From assembly GCA_963708775.1 (NCBI GenBank), contig CAVPTI010000012.1, forward strand, positions 310,001 through 374,000: a stretch of DNA of 64,000 nt. Direction: 5' to 3'. Source of the stretch: JAGVSR01 sp963708775. Its GTDB lineage: Bacteria > Pseudomonadota > Alphaproteobacteria > Rhizobiales > Hyphomicrobiaceae. Below are positions 27,720-36,685 of the stretch, piece by piece. The position numbers were made by a program, and so were the translations under genes. Positions within the stretch are counted from its first letter, which is position 1. Every line of letters starts with the position of its first letter. Under the pieces are notes generated by a model. That model had not been told where the DNA came from and did not search any database. It saw only the letters and a program-made list of their open reading frames with translations.

Positions 27720-28661
27720 TTACGAGATCCAGCCTTTGTCGAGGTCCATGGCCTGGCGGCTCAAGGTTTTGCCGGCGGCGTCGCTGTGGACGGCGGTCCA
27801 GGCGAGGTGGGTGCCGGTTTCTTCCGACGACCGCGAGCGGAGTGAGAGCAGGATACGTTCGCCGGCTTTCGCGGGGATAGGTTCGTCCAAGGGAAAGTAG
27901 AGCTGCTCCCAGTGGGTGCGGGGTGCGTCGGGCGCAGTGGAGATCTCAAGATCGCCGCCGAGTCCGGCGGTCCACCAATAGGCGAAACCGTAGACCCAAG
28001 TGTCGCGCTCAAGCGTCCACGTCATCTCTCCCTTCCGAGTGCCCTTCTGCGGTTTCGTGAGGTCGATGTCGTCCCACATCTTCGCGGCGCGGCCTTCGTC
28101 GAGAAGTTCGGCGGGTTCGATCGTGCGGACATAGACGTTATTGACGCTCATGGTGCGAGCGGGCTCGAGATCGAGGCCGTGGCCGACATCGCGCCAGGCG
28201 TCCATTTGGCGGGCTAGACGCGGCGACGTGACGGGGCAGGCGAACTGCCGGATTCGAGCGGGGATGACGGTGCCGCCGGGCTTCAACATGCGTTCGAGCG
28301 CGTCGGCCAGCGTTTCGAGGATGTTTTCCTCAAGCGCGTAGTTGCCGAGCGTTTCGGAGATGATGACGTCCACCTGCGGCGCGTCGATCATGTCGGTGGA
28401 GCGGCAGGGGTAGAGATGGCAGTTGCGGGCGCGGTTCTGCTTCAAGACGCCGGCTGCGACGGCTGCGACTTCCTCGGCCGCCTCATAGAGATGGACTTCC
28501 TTGGCGCCAAGTTTGGAGGCCATGAGGCCTAAGAGCCCCGAGCCCGCGCCGATGTCGGCGACCACAGTCTTGCCTTTGACGATGACGCGTTCGAGGGCCG
28601 CGAAGAGGGCTTCGTTGCGGGCTTTGTCGGCAATGAGGGTGCGGTGGTACTCGATACGCAT
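27720..28661 (-). CDS. Protein arginine methyltransferase-like class I methyltransferase
   Basis: 313 residues. SAM motif I is VADIGAGSGLLGLMA; the double-E loop is SETLGNYALEEN, which is the hallmark of PRMTs (SExxGxxLxxE-like); the C-terminal beta-barrel includes WEQLYFPLDEPIPAKAGE, resembling the PRMT dimer/barrel region. Bacterial PRMT-like proteins are uncommon and their targets mostly unknown. It lies 39 bases after lgt on the same strand, so they are probably cotranscribed. In many Rhizobiales the lgt neighbour is a different methyltransferase (MidA/COG1565). Start ATG at 28661. Confidence 0.75.
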   Translation of the reverse strand: MRIEYHRTLIADKARNEALFAALERVIVKGKTVVADIGAGSGLLGLMASKLGAKEVHLYEAAEEVAAVAAGVLKQNRARNCHLYPCRSTDMIDAPQVDVIISETLGNYALEENILETLADALERMLKPGGTVIPARIRQFACPVTSPRLARQMDAWRDVGHGLDLEPARTMSVNNVYVRTIEPAELLDEGRAAKMWDDIDLTKPQKGTRKGEMTWTLERDTWVYGFAYWWTAGLGGDLEISTAPDAPRTHWEQLYFPLDEPIPAKAGERILLSLRSRSSEETGTHLAWTAVHSDAAGKTLSRQAMDLDKGWIS

Positions 28662-28666
28662 GTTCA

Positions 28667-28691
28667 GGGATCAGGACATTGGGGATCAGGA
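28667..28691. repeat. Short direct repeat between lgt and the PRMT-like gene
   Basis: GGGATCAGGA occurs twice, 15 bases apart, in the 39-base spacer upstream of the PRMT-like start. It may be a small tandem duplication of the translation-initiation region. Confidence 0.5.
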
Positions 28692-28700
28692 GATTCTGGG

Positions 28701-29522
28701 TCAAGCCGTGGCGCCGGAACGGGCGCGCCAGATGAAATAGACCCCGAGGAGAAGCATCGGGAGCGAATAGAACTGCCCGGCTGTGAATGGGCCGAGGTTG
28801 AGGGCGTGCACGCTTTCCGGTTCGCGGAAGATCTCGCAGATGCCGCGCGCGATCGCGTACCAGACGAGCCAAGTGCCGGCGACCAATCCGGGACGTTTCA
28901 GGCCATCGAAGGTGTGGGTCAGCAGGCGCAGGATCACGAACATGACCAAGCCTTCGAGCACGGCTTCATAGAGTTGGCTGGGATGGCGGGGCAGGGGTCC
29001 GCCGTTGGGAAAGATCACGCCGATGGCGGCGTCTGTCGTGCGGCCCCAATGTTCGGAGTTGATGAAGTTTGCAATGCGGCCGAGGAACAGGCCGAACGTG
29101 CTGGCCGCGGCGGCGAGATCCATGACAGACCACGCCGAAACGGAGAACGTGCGCGCGAAGTAGATCAGCACGAGTGCCGAGCCGATGAGGGCTCCGTGGA
29201 AAGACATGCCGCCCTTCCAGACTTTGAAGATCTCCAGCGGGTTGGCGAAGTAGAATCCCGGATCGTAGAGCAGGACCTGTCCAAGGCGGCCGCCGACAAT
29301 GATGGCGAGCGCGGCGTAGATGAGCAAGTCGTCGGCGCGATCGACAGCCATCGGCGGGCGGTTTGCAGCCCAGAGGCGATTGGTCTTCAAAAGCAAGCGA
29401 ACGTACTGCCATGCGAGCAGAAGACCAGCCATGTAAGACAGGCCATACCATTTGATGCTGACCGGTCCGATCGAGAAGGCGACCGGATCAATGTCGGGGA
29501 ATGGGATGGCAAAAACGGTCAT
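28701..29522 (-). CDS. lgt: Phosphatidylglycerol-prolipoprotein diacylglyceryl transferase
   Basis: Adds the diacylglyceryl group to the lipobox Cys of prolipoproteins in the inner membrane. 273 residues, seven membrane segments. Signature motifs: IKWYGLSYMAGLLL, GGRLGQVLLYD, GGMSFHGALIG and the Lgt signature GRIANFINSEHWGR. Start ATG at 29522. It would process BamB encoded at 5.9 kb, among others. Confidence 0.95.
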   Translation of the reverse strand: MTVFAIPFPDIDPVAFSIGPVSIKWYGLSYMAGLLLAWQYVRLLLKTNRLWAANRPPMAVDRADDLLIYAALAIIVGGRLGQVLLYDPGFYFANPLEIFKVWKGGMSFHGALIGSALVLIYFARTFSVSAWSVMDLAAAASTFGLFLGRIANFINSEHWGRTTDAAIGVIFPNGGPLPRHPSQLYEAVLEGLVMFVILRLLTHTFDGLKRPGLVAGTWLVWYAIARGICEIFREPESVHALNLGPFTAGQFYSLPMLLLGVYFIWRARSGATA

Positions 29523-29723
29523 GCGTTTGGGGCAGCCTTACGGGTGAGACGTAAAGTAGGTCGGGCGGGCGGCGGCGGACGTTAGGTTGGGCGATGGCGA
29601 AAGTCCAGGGTTGGGCCCGCATGGGTCGATGCGGTTGCAGTTTTGGGTCTAAGCGCCCATAGTCGCGGCATATTTCAACTCCGCGACAGCCGTGCGCGAG
29701 CAGGAGCGCAAAGCTGTCTGGTT

Positions 29724-29745
29724 CGCACTCGGCAAGCCGGTGTGG
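29724..29745. repeat. Short palindrome, core ACTCGGCAAGCCGG (copy 1)
   Basis: CGCACTCGGCAAGCCGGTGTG; outer arms pair imperfectly. A near-identical copy follows 11 bases later. Confidence 0.6.
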
Positions 29746-29755
29746 AGTTCTTTGG

Positions 29756-29780
29756 TCCACACTCGGCAAGCCGGTGTGGA
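29756..29780. repeat. Short palindrome, core ACTCGGCAAGCCGG (copy 2)
   Basis: Arms TCCACA / TGTGGA are perfect around CTCGGCAAGCCGG. Located 24 bases before the UbiK-like start codon, so it could affect that gene's leader. Confidence 0.7.
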
Positions 29781-29803
29781 GCTGTGACAGGATGGAGCTT
29801 CCC

Positions 29804-30070
29804 ATGACCCAGACTTCGAACCGGTTTTTCGACGAACTCGGCAAGCTGATGACGGATGCGGCAGGAGCCGCGCAGGGCGCGCAAAAGGAGATGGAGTCCT
29901 TCATGCGGGCGCAGGGCGAGAAGATGCTTGCGGGCATGGATCTCGTGCGGCGCGACGAGTTTGAGGCCGTCAAGGCAATGGCTGCAAAGGCGCGCGAAGA
30001 CAGCGAGGCGCTGCTGGCGCGTGTCGCGGCGTTGGAGAGCGAGATTATGCGGCTCAAGGGCGGTGCCTGA
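29804..30070 (+). CDS. UbiK-like accessory factor (BMFP family)
   Basis: 88-residue coiled-coil protein of the BMFP family (membrane fusogenic protein / UbiK accessory factor of ubiquinone biosynthesis). The N-terminus NRFFDELGKLMTDAAGAAQG and C-terminus RRDEFEAVKAMAAKAREDSEALLARVAALE match the family layout, with an amphipathic N-helix and a C-terminal coiled coil. Start ATG at 29804 follows a GGATGGAG site. proC and a YbjN gene lie downstream on the same strand, an arrangement seen in related bacteria. Confidence 0.82.
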   Translation: MTQTSNRFFDELGKLMTDAAGAAQGAQKEMESFMRAQGEKMLAGMDLVRRDEFEAVKAMAAKAREDSEALLARVAALESEIMRLKGGA

Positions 30071-30499
30071 CGCCGTCTTTTCGGATGCTGACTCACTGTT
30101 GTGCCAGAAAGCGCCGGTTCAGTTTGGGGATGCGCAGTCGGCCCGATAATCCAGGCTCAGTCAGACAGATGCGGGAGACTTGCAGGGGCTTGCCTCAATC
30201 GCAGTGGTCTTCCCCTTGGTTGGCGTCGTTGAGGCAGCTTGGCTGTCCACAGCGGCGTGGGGCTTATCAACATGAGGCTGATTGAACGTGCCGCGAAAGC
30301 CGCATTTCTCGGGCAATCCAAGGCCCTGTTGGCGGCGTGGGTGGCATTGTCCGTGGACAATCCCGTCGTCGTGTTGCGACTCGTGCCCGCCTGATGCTTT
30401 GTCGGCCCGTCGCGTTGGCGGCGAGGCGCCCGGTAATCGATCCGGCGGTTCGCCGGCCGCTGAAAGCCCGGCCTCGCACGGGTACAAAAAGGAAGACGC
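30071..30499. other. 430-base gap before the YbjN gene
   Basis: No gene I can support. A 40-codon open frame from 30272 (MRLIERAAKAAFLG) has no good ribosome site and no known family. No hairpin-plus-T terminator is evident. Confidence 0.4.
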
Positions 30500-30997
30500 A
30501 TGGCATCGGCTGAGCAGGGCTACGAGCGCGCAATCAATCCGATCGATATTGTCGAGCAATTGGCGGCGGCGCACGACTGGGCCGTGGACCGGACCGGCGA
30601 CGACGAGTTGACGCTGATCGTCGGCGGCAACTGGACCGACTATCATGTTTCGCTCAATTGGCGCGACGACCTGGAGGCGCTGCACCTCGCCTGCGCATTC
30701 GACTTCCGGGTCCCGGACAACCGTTTGAATGAAATGTACCGGCTGGTGGCGCAGATCAATGAGCAACTCTGGCTCGGGCACTTCGACCTTTGGACCCAGG
30801 AAGGTCTTGTGATGTTTCGGCATGCGCTGCTACTCAACGGGTCGGTGTGCGCGCCGCAGCAGTGCGAAGCAATGCTAAAGGCGGCGCTGGAAGCGTGCGA
30901 GCGGTACTATCAGGCCTTCCAGTTCGTGGTCTGGGCAGGTAAGGAAAGCCGCGAAGCGCTGGTTTCGACCATGTTCCAGACCGAGGGGCAGGCCTGA
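30500..30997 (+). CDS. YbjN domain-containing protein
   Basis: 165-residue YbjN-family protein with a mixed alpha/beta fold (WAVDRTGDDELTLIVGGNWTDYHVSL, then VPDNRLNEMYRLVAQINEQLWLGHFDLW), weakly related to type III secretion chaperones. Function is not settled; YbjN is called a sensory or regulatory protein in E. coli. Start ATG at 30500 with AAGGAAG upstream. It is followed by proC 44 bases downstream. Confidence 0.85.
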   Translation: MASAEQGYERAINPIDIVEQLAAAHDWAVDRTGDDELTLIVGGNWTDYHVSLNWRDDLEALHLACAFDFRVPDNRLNEMYRLVAQINEQLWLGHFDLWTQEGLVMFRHALLLNGSVCAPQQCEAMLKAALEACERYYQAFQFVVWAGKESREALVSTMFQTEGQA

Positions 30998-31041
30998 CAC
31001 GTCCGGCGCGGTTTTCCCTCGAAGCCGGATGGAACGCGCCT

Positions 31042-31866
31042 ATGTCTCTCAAGCTCGATGGTCCCTTGATCGTTGCCGGCGCCGGCAAGATGGGCGGAGC
31101 GCTGCTCGAAGGTTTGATCGCGCGCGGATTGCCGGCCGACCAGATCGTCATACAAGACCCGGCGCCACCGCCTGAGATCGCGCAGTTTCTGCAGCAGCAT
31201 GGCATTCGAATCGAGGCAGCCGTTGCGTCGCTTGCTGCGCCGCCGTCGCTCATTCTGGTGGCGGTGAAGCCGCAGCTGATGGATCAGGTCTTTGCGCCAT
31301 TGGCAAAGCTTGCTGGGCCGAACACGGTGGTGCTGTCGATTGCCGCCGGCAAGACGCTTGCGAGCTTCGAGCGCCATCTGAAGCCGGGAATCGCCGTGAT
31401 CCGAGCGATGCCCAACACGCCTGCGCAGGTGGGTCGGGGGGTGACGGCGTGTGTCGCCAATGCCGTAACGACGGCTGAACAAAAGGCAATGGCAAGCGCG
31501 TTGCTGTCAGCCGTCGGTGAGGTCGTGTGGCTCGAACGGGAAGACGACATGGATGCGGTCACCGCGGTTTCTGGCTCGGGCCCGGCGTACGTATTTCTCG
31601 TGGCGGAGTGTTTGGCGGAGGCAGGGCGGAAGGCAGGATTGTCGCCCAATCTCGCGCAGGCGCTGGCGCGAGCGACGGTCGCAGGGGCGGGGGAATTGCT
31701 GCACCGGTCGGACCTCGACGCGGCGACGCTCCGGCAGAACGTGACCTCGCCGGGTGGGACTACCGCTGCGGCGTTGGCCGTGCTGATGGGGCAGTCGGGA
31801 CTTCAGGATCTCATGACAGACGCGGTGGCGGCTGCGGTGCGCCGCAGCCGCGAGCTATCGAAATGA
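31042..31866 (+). CDS. proC: Pyrroline-5-carboxylate reductase
   Basis: Last step of proline synthesis: NAD(P)H reduction of pyrroline-5-carboxylate. 274 residues. Rossmann motif VAGAGKMGGALLEGL, the VKPQ stretch, RAMPNTPAQVGRG, SGSGPAYVFLVAECL and the C-terminal signature VTSPGGTTAAAL are all present. Start ATG at 31042. Confidence 0.96.
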   Translation: MSLKLDGPLIVAGAGKMGGALLEGLIARGLPADQIVIQDPAPPPEIAQFLQQHGIRIEAAVASLAAPPSLILVAVKPQLMDQVFAPLAKLAGPNTVVLSIAAGKTLASFERHLKPGIAVIRAMPNTPAQVGRGVTACVANAVTTAEQKAMASALLSAVGEVVWLEREDDMDAVTAVSGSGPAYVFLVAECLAEAGRKAGLSPNLAQALARATVAGAGELLHRSDLDAATLRQNVTSPGGTTAAALAVLMGQSGLQDLMTDAVAAAVRRSRELSK

Positions 31867-32182
31867 TGTTGGAGGACATCTCCCAATAGCTCGCGGTCGC
31901 TTAAGGCGATCTTTAGCCGGTTGCCCGCGGGAGACGGGGCCGGCTCTGAGGCTGTTTTCCGCATCACGGGGATCGCGAAACTGGAGGAAATCGTTTCGGC
32001 ATCCCCGCTGGTCGGGTCGGTCTCAGGAACGTCAAGCCTCTGATTTTATTGGAGATCGACCAGAGGATCGTGTTGATGTCCGGCTTCCGCTTCGGGAGAT
32101 CGGGCTGCCGTTCACCCCATCTTTATGTAACATTATATCATTTCAGACAAGGCACGTTTTGAGAGGCTCACGCTTTTGTGAA
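31867..32182. other. 315-base gap between proC and the ars operon
   Basis: No gene seen. The right end is AT-rich (about 32122-32146) and probably carries the ars promoter and ArsR operator. Confidence 0.45.
32122..32146 (+). promoter_or_regulatory. AT-rich probable ars promoter/operator region
   Basis: TTTATGTAACATTATATC followed by ATTTC is far more AT-rich than its surroundings and lies about 40-60 bases before arsR. ArsR sites are usually AT-rich dyads in this position. No perfect dyad can be shown. Confidence 0.35.
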
Positions 32183-32587
32183 ATGGGCGCTGTCATGGCT
32201 CAGTCGCATAGTTCTAGTATCGTCGAAATGATGAATGATCTCGATGCTGTTCGTGCGCTGGCCGCACTCGCCAATTCTCACCGCCTCGTGGTTTTCCGTG
32301 CGCTTGTCCGTGCCGGAAGCAGTGGATTATCAGCCGGTGAACTGGCGACGGCGGCGGACATTCCATCGTCATCGCTGACGTTCCATACCAAGGAATTGGA
32401 GCGCGCGGGCCTGATCGCAACACGGCGCGAGGGCCGCTTTATGCGATCGGCGCTGAATGTTCCAGCGATGCGCGAACTCCTCGCTTTCCTGACCGAAGAT
32501 TGTTGCGGCGGTCGGCCTGACCTTTGCGGCGCGGAGGTGCCGGATGCGCAAGCCTGTTGTTCAACAGCTTCCAATCTCAAAGTGTGA
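32183..32587 (+). CDS. arsR: ArsR/SmtB family arsenic-responsive repressor
   Basis: Metalloid-sensing winged-helix repressor. The HTH region is LAALANSHRLVVFRALVRAG, then LATAADIPSSSLTFHTKELERAGLIATRREG. The C-terminus has Cys residues (CCGGRPDLCG and ACCS) that could bind As(III), a different position from the E. coli ArsR Cys pair. Start could be 32183 or the ATG at 32195. It is followed 4 bases later by arsC, and then by an aquaglyceroporin gene. Confidence 0.85.
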   Translation: MGAVMAQSHSSSIVEMMNDLDAVRALAALANSHRLVVFRALVRAGSSGLSAGELATAADIPSSSLTFHTKELERAGLIATRREGRFMRSALNVPAMRELLAFLTEDCCGGRPDLCGAEVPDAQACCSTASNLKV

Positions 32588-32591
32588 GGCC

Positions 32592-33119
32592 ATGAGCGAT
32601 CGCGAATTCAATGTTCTGTTTCTCTGCACGCACAATTCAGCGCGTTCGGTTATCGCCGAGTGCGTGATGAACGAACTCGGCAAAGGCCGGTTCAAGGCCT
32701 ACTCGGCGGGTAGCCAGCCGAGCGGGCGTGTCAATCCTCATGCCGTCGATATGCTGTCGAAGCTCGGCTACGACGTCGGCAGCGTTCGCTCTAAATCGTG
32801 GAACGAGTTCTCACGATCGGATGCGCCGCAGATGGATTTCGTTTTCACCGTATGCGACGACGCGGCGAATGAGACGTGCCCCTACTGGCCCGGGCAGCCG
32901 ATGACGGCGCACTGGGGATTGCCAGATCCGTCACGCACGCAAGGTTCGGAGGCGGAAATTCGTGCGGCATTCGCCGACACGCACCGGATGCTGTATCAGC
33001 GGATCGGCGTGTTTGTGAACCTGCCGTTGGCGGCGCTGGATCGTATGTCGCTCAAGGCGAAACTCGACCAGATCGGACAGATGCAACGCAATCGCGACAC
33101 AGACGAAAGCGCGGACTGA
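32592..33119 (+). CDS. arsC: Arsenate reductase, low-molecular-weight phosphatase type
   Basis: Reduces arsenate to arsenite. 175 residues with the P-loop CTHNSARS, which is the thioredoxin/glutaredoxin-coupled LMW-PTPase type, and the DPS general acid motif LPDPSRTQG. A resolving Cys pair (CDDAANETC) is present in the usual region. Start ATG at 32592, 4 bases after arsR. 55 bases separate it from the aquaglyceroporin gene. Confidence 0.9.
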   Translation: MSDREFNVLFLCTHNSARSVIAECVMNELGKGRFKAYSAGSQPSGRVNPHAVDMLSKLGYDVGSVRSKSWNEFSRSDAPQMDFVFTVCDDAANETCPYWPGQPMTAHWGLPDPSRTQGSEAEIRAAFADTHRMLYQRIGVFVNLPLAALDRMSLKAKLDQIGQMQRNRDTDESAD

Positions 33120-33174
33120 AACTTTATGCCGTGGCGCGGCGTAGGCTTCATACCAACGGGAGTGGAACAATTTA

Positions 33175-33835
33175 ATGAGCGAATCTTCGCTGACGACGCG
33201 CGCATTCGCGGAGGCGCTCGGAACCACACTTTTGCTCGCCGCAGTGGTGGGCTCAGGGATTATGGCCGCCAAGCTCGCCGGGGGGAATATCGCCATCGCG
33301 TTGTTGGCGAATACGCTGGCGACCGGTGCGATCCTCGTTGTGCTGATTACGATGTTCGGGGCAATTTCAGGGGCGCATTTCAATCCAGCGGTCTCGCTCG
33401 TTGCAATGATGTCTGGAAATCTCAGCGCGGGCGCGTTTGCAGTTTATGCTTCGATCCAGATTGCAGCGGCGATCGCGGGTGTGCAGTTGGCGCACGCGAT
33501 GTTCGATCAGCCGATCATCCAGGTGTCCGAGACGATAAGGACGGGATCGGGGCAATGGATCAGCGAGGGCGTGGCGACGTTCGGGCTTGTGCTCGCGATC
33601 TGTGATGACGGTGCGCCACAAACCGGAGTTCGTGGCAGTAGTTGTGGGTCTCTACATCACCTCAGCCTATTGGTTCACGGCGTCCACTTCGTTCGCCAAC
33701 CCGGCCGTGACAATTGCGCGGACCATGACCAACACGTTCGCAGGGATCGCTCCTGGGGACGCACCGGCATTCATCGTGGCACAGTTCGCCGGTGCGGTGC
33801 TGGCCATGGGCGCAGCCAGAGCTTTGGTACGTTAA
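33175..33835 (+). CDS. aqpS: Aquaglyceroporin for arsenite, AqpS type; one +1 frameshift
   Basis: Six-span MIP channel. NPA boxes are present in both halves: GAHFNPAVS and SFANPAVTIART. Skipping one base near 33600 joins LVLAI to VMTVRHKPEFVAVVVGLYI; the span is then 3n+1. In Sinorhizobium an aquaglyceroporin replaces the arsenite pump in the ars operon and lets arsenite leave down its gradient; the arsR-arsC-aqpS order here fits that. No arsB, acr3 or arsH gene is seen in the window. Confidence 0.85.
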
Positions 33836-33852
33836 CCGTTGGTTGGCTTAGT

Positions 33853-33877
33853 AGTCTGGCAATCTGGCAGTCTGGTA
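33853..33877. repeat. Three short tandem repeats (TCTGGCA-like)
   Basis: AGTCTGGCA, ATCTGGCA and GTCTGGTA lie in a row between aqpS and the TetR-type gene. Possibly a binding site for that regulator or simple slippage. Confidence 0.45.
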
Positions 33878-33915
33878 CTTACGTTCATCTCTCAGGTAAA
33901 GAGGTGGAGGCCGTC

Positions 33916-34602
33916 ATGCTTGATCAATCGACGAACAAGGGCCGGATCATTGCCGCCACCATGCGGCTCGCTGCGGAACGACCTTGGGACGACGTTCTGA
34001 TGAAGGACATTGCCGAGGCTGCGGCTCTCGATCTGGCCGCGCTGCGGCGCGAATTTCCGTCGAAGACGGCCATTCTCTCCGCGTTCTCCCGCGCAGTGGA
34101 CGACGCGGTTCTCTCTAGTGCGCCAAAGTTCACAGGGTCCGAGAATTCGCGTGACCGGATCTTCGACGTCGTGATGGCGCGTTTGGACGTGCTGGTGCCC
34201 TATAAGGAGGCGCTCAAGAACATTGCGGCCGCGCGTCCGTTCGATATGGAACTGGTACGCCGCACGATGGCCTCGCAGGCGTGGATGCTCCATGCGGCGG
34301 GTGTTCGAACAGACGGCGTCCTTGGCACATCGCGCGTGACAGGTCTGGCGTCGGTTTATGCGAGTGTGATGCAGACTTGGCTCCAGGACGATGATCCTGG
34401 CTCGGCGCGGACCATGGCGGCACTCGACCGCCGCTTGAAGCGAGGCGAGCAGTCGATGCGGATGCTCACCGATGTCGTAGAGGGGGCCGATCACATCGCT
34501 TCACGACTTATGAAGGCGTTGGGCTGTGGCTCGCGAACGCATTCAGCTGCGCCAGTTACACCAACGACGCCGGCCGATACGACGCCCTCACCGTCGATCT
34601 GA
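33916..34602 (+). CDS. TetR family regulator (RpsU-divergent/COQ9-like subgroup)
   Basis: 228 residues. HTH: GRIIAATMRLAAERPWDDVLMKDIAEAAALDLAALRREFPSKTAILSAF. The ligand domain includes RDRIFDVVMARLDVLVPYKEALKNIAA, typical of the TetR subgroup described as RpsU-divergently transcribed and related to COQ9. The last 25 residues are Thr/Pro-rich. Start ATG at 33916 is preceded by GGTGGAGG. It reads on in the same phase as the first half of aqpS, but it is a separate gene. Confidence 0.82.
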   Translation: MLDQSTNKGRIIAATMRLAAERPWDDVLMKDIAEAAALDLAALRREFPSKTAILSAFSRAVDDAVLSSAPKFTGSENSRDRIFDVVMARLDVLVPYKEALKNIAAARPFDMELVRRTMASQAWMLHAAGVRTDGVLGTSRVTGLASVYASVMQTWLQDDDPGSARTMAALDRRLKRGEQSMRMLTDVVEGADHIASRLMKALGCGSRTHSAAPVTPTTPADTTPSPSI

Positions 34603-34616
34603 GGTCATGCGGCGGC

Positions 34617-36482
34617 TTAGTAGCCGCCGCCGCCGAACATGTTGTTGAAGAAGTCGTTGAGGGACGAGTTGTTCTTCTTATAGCGGCGGTTCTGGCCCGA
34701 TGGACCGTAGAAGAACCCCCAGTCGTCGGGACCACTGTACTGGACGCGCGAGAACTTCACCGGTGCAAGGTGATCGCGGCCTTTGGCGATTTGATCGAAC
34801 CTGCCAGCCAGCGCCAGTTTTACGCGCTCTTCATGTCCGTATACATCTTTCACAACGCGCTCGCTGCCGTCCTCACCGATGAGTTCGGTGAAGTAAGTGA
34901 TGTGGACCGGGATCGTCGTATCGAGCTTGACGGCGACTTCATCCGGGTCGGACTGCTGCGTCTCGTGAACCTGATCCGGCGACCAGCCCTTGTCCTTTTC
35001 CAGCAGCACCTCCGCAAGACGCATGGGATTGCGCACGCGCATGCAGCCATGGCTGAAGGTTCGTGATTGTTCGTTGAACAGGTTCTTTGTCGGCGTGTCG
35101 TGAAGATAGACGGCATGTTTGTTGGGGAACGTGAATTTCACGATACCGAGGGCGTTGCCGGGGCCTGAAGGCTGATAGACGTCGTAATTGCGGATGTCAG
35201 CGCGGGACCAATCGATGCTGTAGGGATCGACGTACTTGCCGTTGCGCATCATGCGCAGGCCCTGGCGCTCGAACGACCCACCACCGCGCGCAAGGCCCGG
35301 GTAGAGTTCGTTGACTTTGATGCTCTGCGGGACATTCCAGCGCGGATTGAAATAGATGGTCTCCAGGACATCCGAGAAAATCGGCGTCTGGTTGTTCAAC
35401 TCGCCGGTGATGATGCGCTCTTCGTGGATGATCTCGCCATTTTTCACGACGCGGACGAGGAACTCGGGGAGGTTCACCCAAACGTGGAAGTCGCCGAGAT
35501 CATCCGGCATCCAGCGCCACATTTCCATGTTGGCGAGGAGGCGCTCCGGGCTCGGGACATCGATGTCATTCAGCACTTTGCGCGTGCGCGGACCGACAAT
35601 CCCATCAGGTTTCTGACCTTTATCATTTTGGAATTTGGCGACGGCGGCGGCGAGTGTGTCGTCGTAGTAGTTGTCGTCGGTTTCGCCTTCTTTATTCGTG
35701 CCAGCGGGGACGCCAAGGCGTTGACGCAGCAATGCCACGTCCGGGTGGCTCTGGCCGGGCACCAGTTTAGGACCCTTGGCGGGTAGGCGGATAACTTCCT
35801 TGGCCTGGTCGGCGTTACGCTTCAATTCGAGGTATTTCTGGCGCAGCTTTTCGAACTGGGCGTGCTTGGGATGCGTGCCACGCAGCACTTCGGCCGGGTC
35901 GTTGGCGGCGGCAAGATCATCGAGCAGCTTCTTCGGGTCAATGTATTGTGGTGTCCGGTCGACATAGGACGCGAGCTGCTTCGTGGGCTCGGGAATACGG
36001 CCGCCGCGGGCATCGCGCGCATACTTGAGCACGGTGAGCGCCAACTTCTGCTCACCCTCGACCTTTTGCTCGGGCGTCAGTTCGGCGCGGTCTGAGCTAT
36101 CGGTGCCCATGTCGAGGACGACGTAATCGGATGGGTCGAGGCCATAGTCGGCGCTCTTCTTCATCTCTTCGATGAGAGCCACGGCTTTCGGCGTGTAGCC
36201 AGCGCGGCCGACGAACAGGGGCTCGTCTGCGCGGGTTTCGTAGAATGCGATCAGGGCCTGCCAGTCGGCTGCTTCTTCTTCTTTTGCGGTCTTGGCGTCG
36301 GCGAGCAGGCGCTCGCGGATAACGGCGCCAACCGCTTGCGGCGACGTGGTGGCCGGCAGCGGCGCGGTGGCCTCCGCGTTGGCGACCTCCGTTGCCGCAG
36401 GTTCGGCCAGGACTGGATTGCCGAGGCCACAAATCGCGAGCGCGCCCGCCGAAACGACCGTACCCACCCAACGCAACAGCAT
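34617..36482 (-). CDS. L,D-transpeptidase, YcbB/LdtD type
   Basis: 621 residues. Signal peptide (cleavage near VLA-EPA), an N-terminal scaffold domain, a peptidoglycan-binding domain (about 270-310, SHPDVALLRQRLG to PDGIVGPRTRKVLN), and a large YkuD domain with catalytic TFSHGCMRVRNP. The length and domain order match E. coli LdtD/YcbB, which makes 3-3 cross-links. The C-terminus ends in a Gly-rich tail. It is the second L,D-transpeptidase in the window, but of a different architecture from the one at 9.4 kb. Confidence 0.9.
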   Translation of the reverse strand: MLLRWVGTVVSAGALAICGLGNPVLAEPAATEVANAEATAPLPATTSPQAVGAVIRERLLADAKTAKEEEAADWQALIAFYETRADEPLFVGRAGYTPKAVALIEEMKKSADYGLDPSDYVVLDMGTDSSDRAELTPEQKVEGEQKLALTVLKYARDARGGRIPEPTKQLASYVDRTPQYIDPKKLLDDLAAANDPAEVLRGTHPKHAQFEKLRQKYLELKRNADQAKEVIRLPAKGPKLVPGQSHPDVALLRQRLGVPAGTNKEGETDDNYYDDTLAAAVAKFQNDKGQKPDGIVGPRTRKVLNDIDVPSPERLLANMEMWRWMPDDLGDFHVWVNLPEFLVRVVKNGEIIHEERIITGELNNQTPIFSDVLETIYFNPRWNVPQSIKVNELYPGLARGGGSFERQGLRMMRNGKYVDPYSIDWSRADIRNYDVYQPSGPGNALGIVKFTFPNKHAVYLHDTPTKNLFNEQSRTFSHGCMRVRNPMRLAEVLLEKDKGWSPDQVHETQQSDPDEVAVKLDTTIPVHITYFTELIGEDGSERVVKDVYGHEERVKLALAGRFDQIAKGRDHLAPVKFSRVQYSGPDDWGFFYGPSGQNRRYKKNNSSLNDFFNNMFGGGGY

Positions 36483-36685
36483 GACCCCTACTCCGTATTC
36501 TTGAGCAGCACGCTAGCTGACCGCGGATGGCCTGCCTAGGGTGGGCTCGTCTTACATATGGTGCCGGAAGGATGCGGCAGAAGTGTTGCCGAATTGCAAA
36601 CCGGTGTCCCATTCCAGACGGAAAACGGTCGTAGTCGGTGCTTGGTTGCGTGCTGATGATGGCACTGCGACGTTCATTGACGAGG

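Noticed and set aside
28644..29585. A 313-codon + strand frame opposite lgt
   Set aside because: Antisense shadow of lgt with Glu/Asp/Arg-biased composition and no family.
30272..30394. A 40-codon frame in the gap before the YbjN gene
   Set aside because: No ribosome site, no context, and a composition that any GC-rich stretch could give.
33175..34602. A single fused channel-regulator protein reading through from the aqpS start to the TetR end
   Set aside because: The frame passes through about 300 bases in which the channel sequence is in another frame; the fusion is an accident of the aqpS frameshift. Both parts have their own ends and starts.
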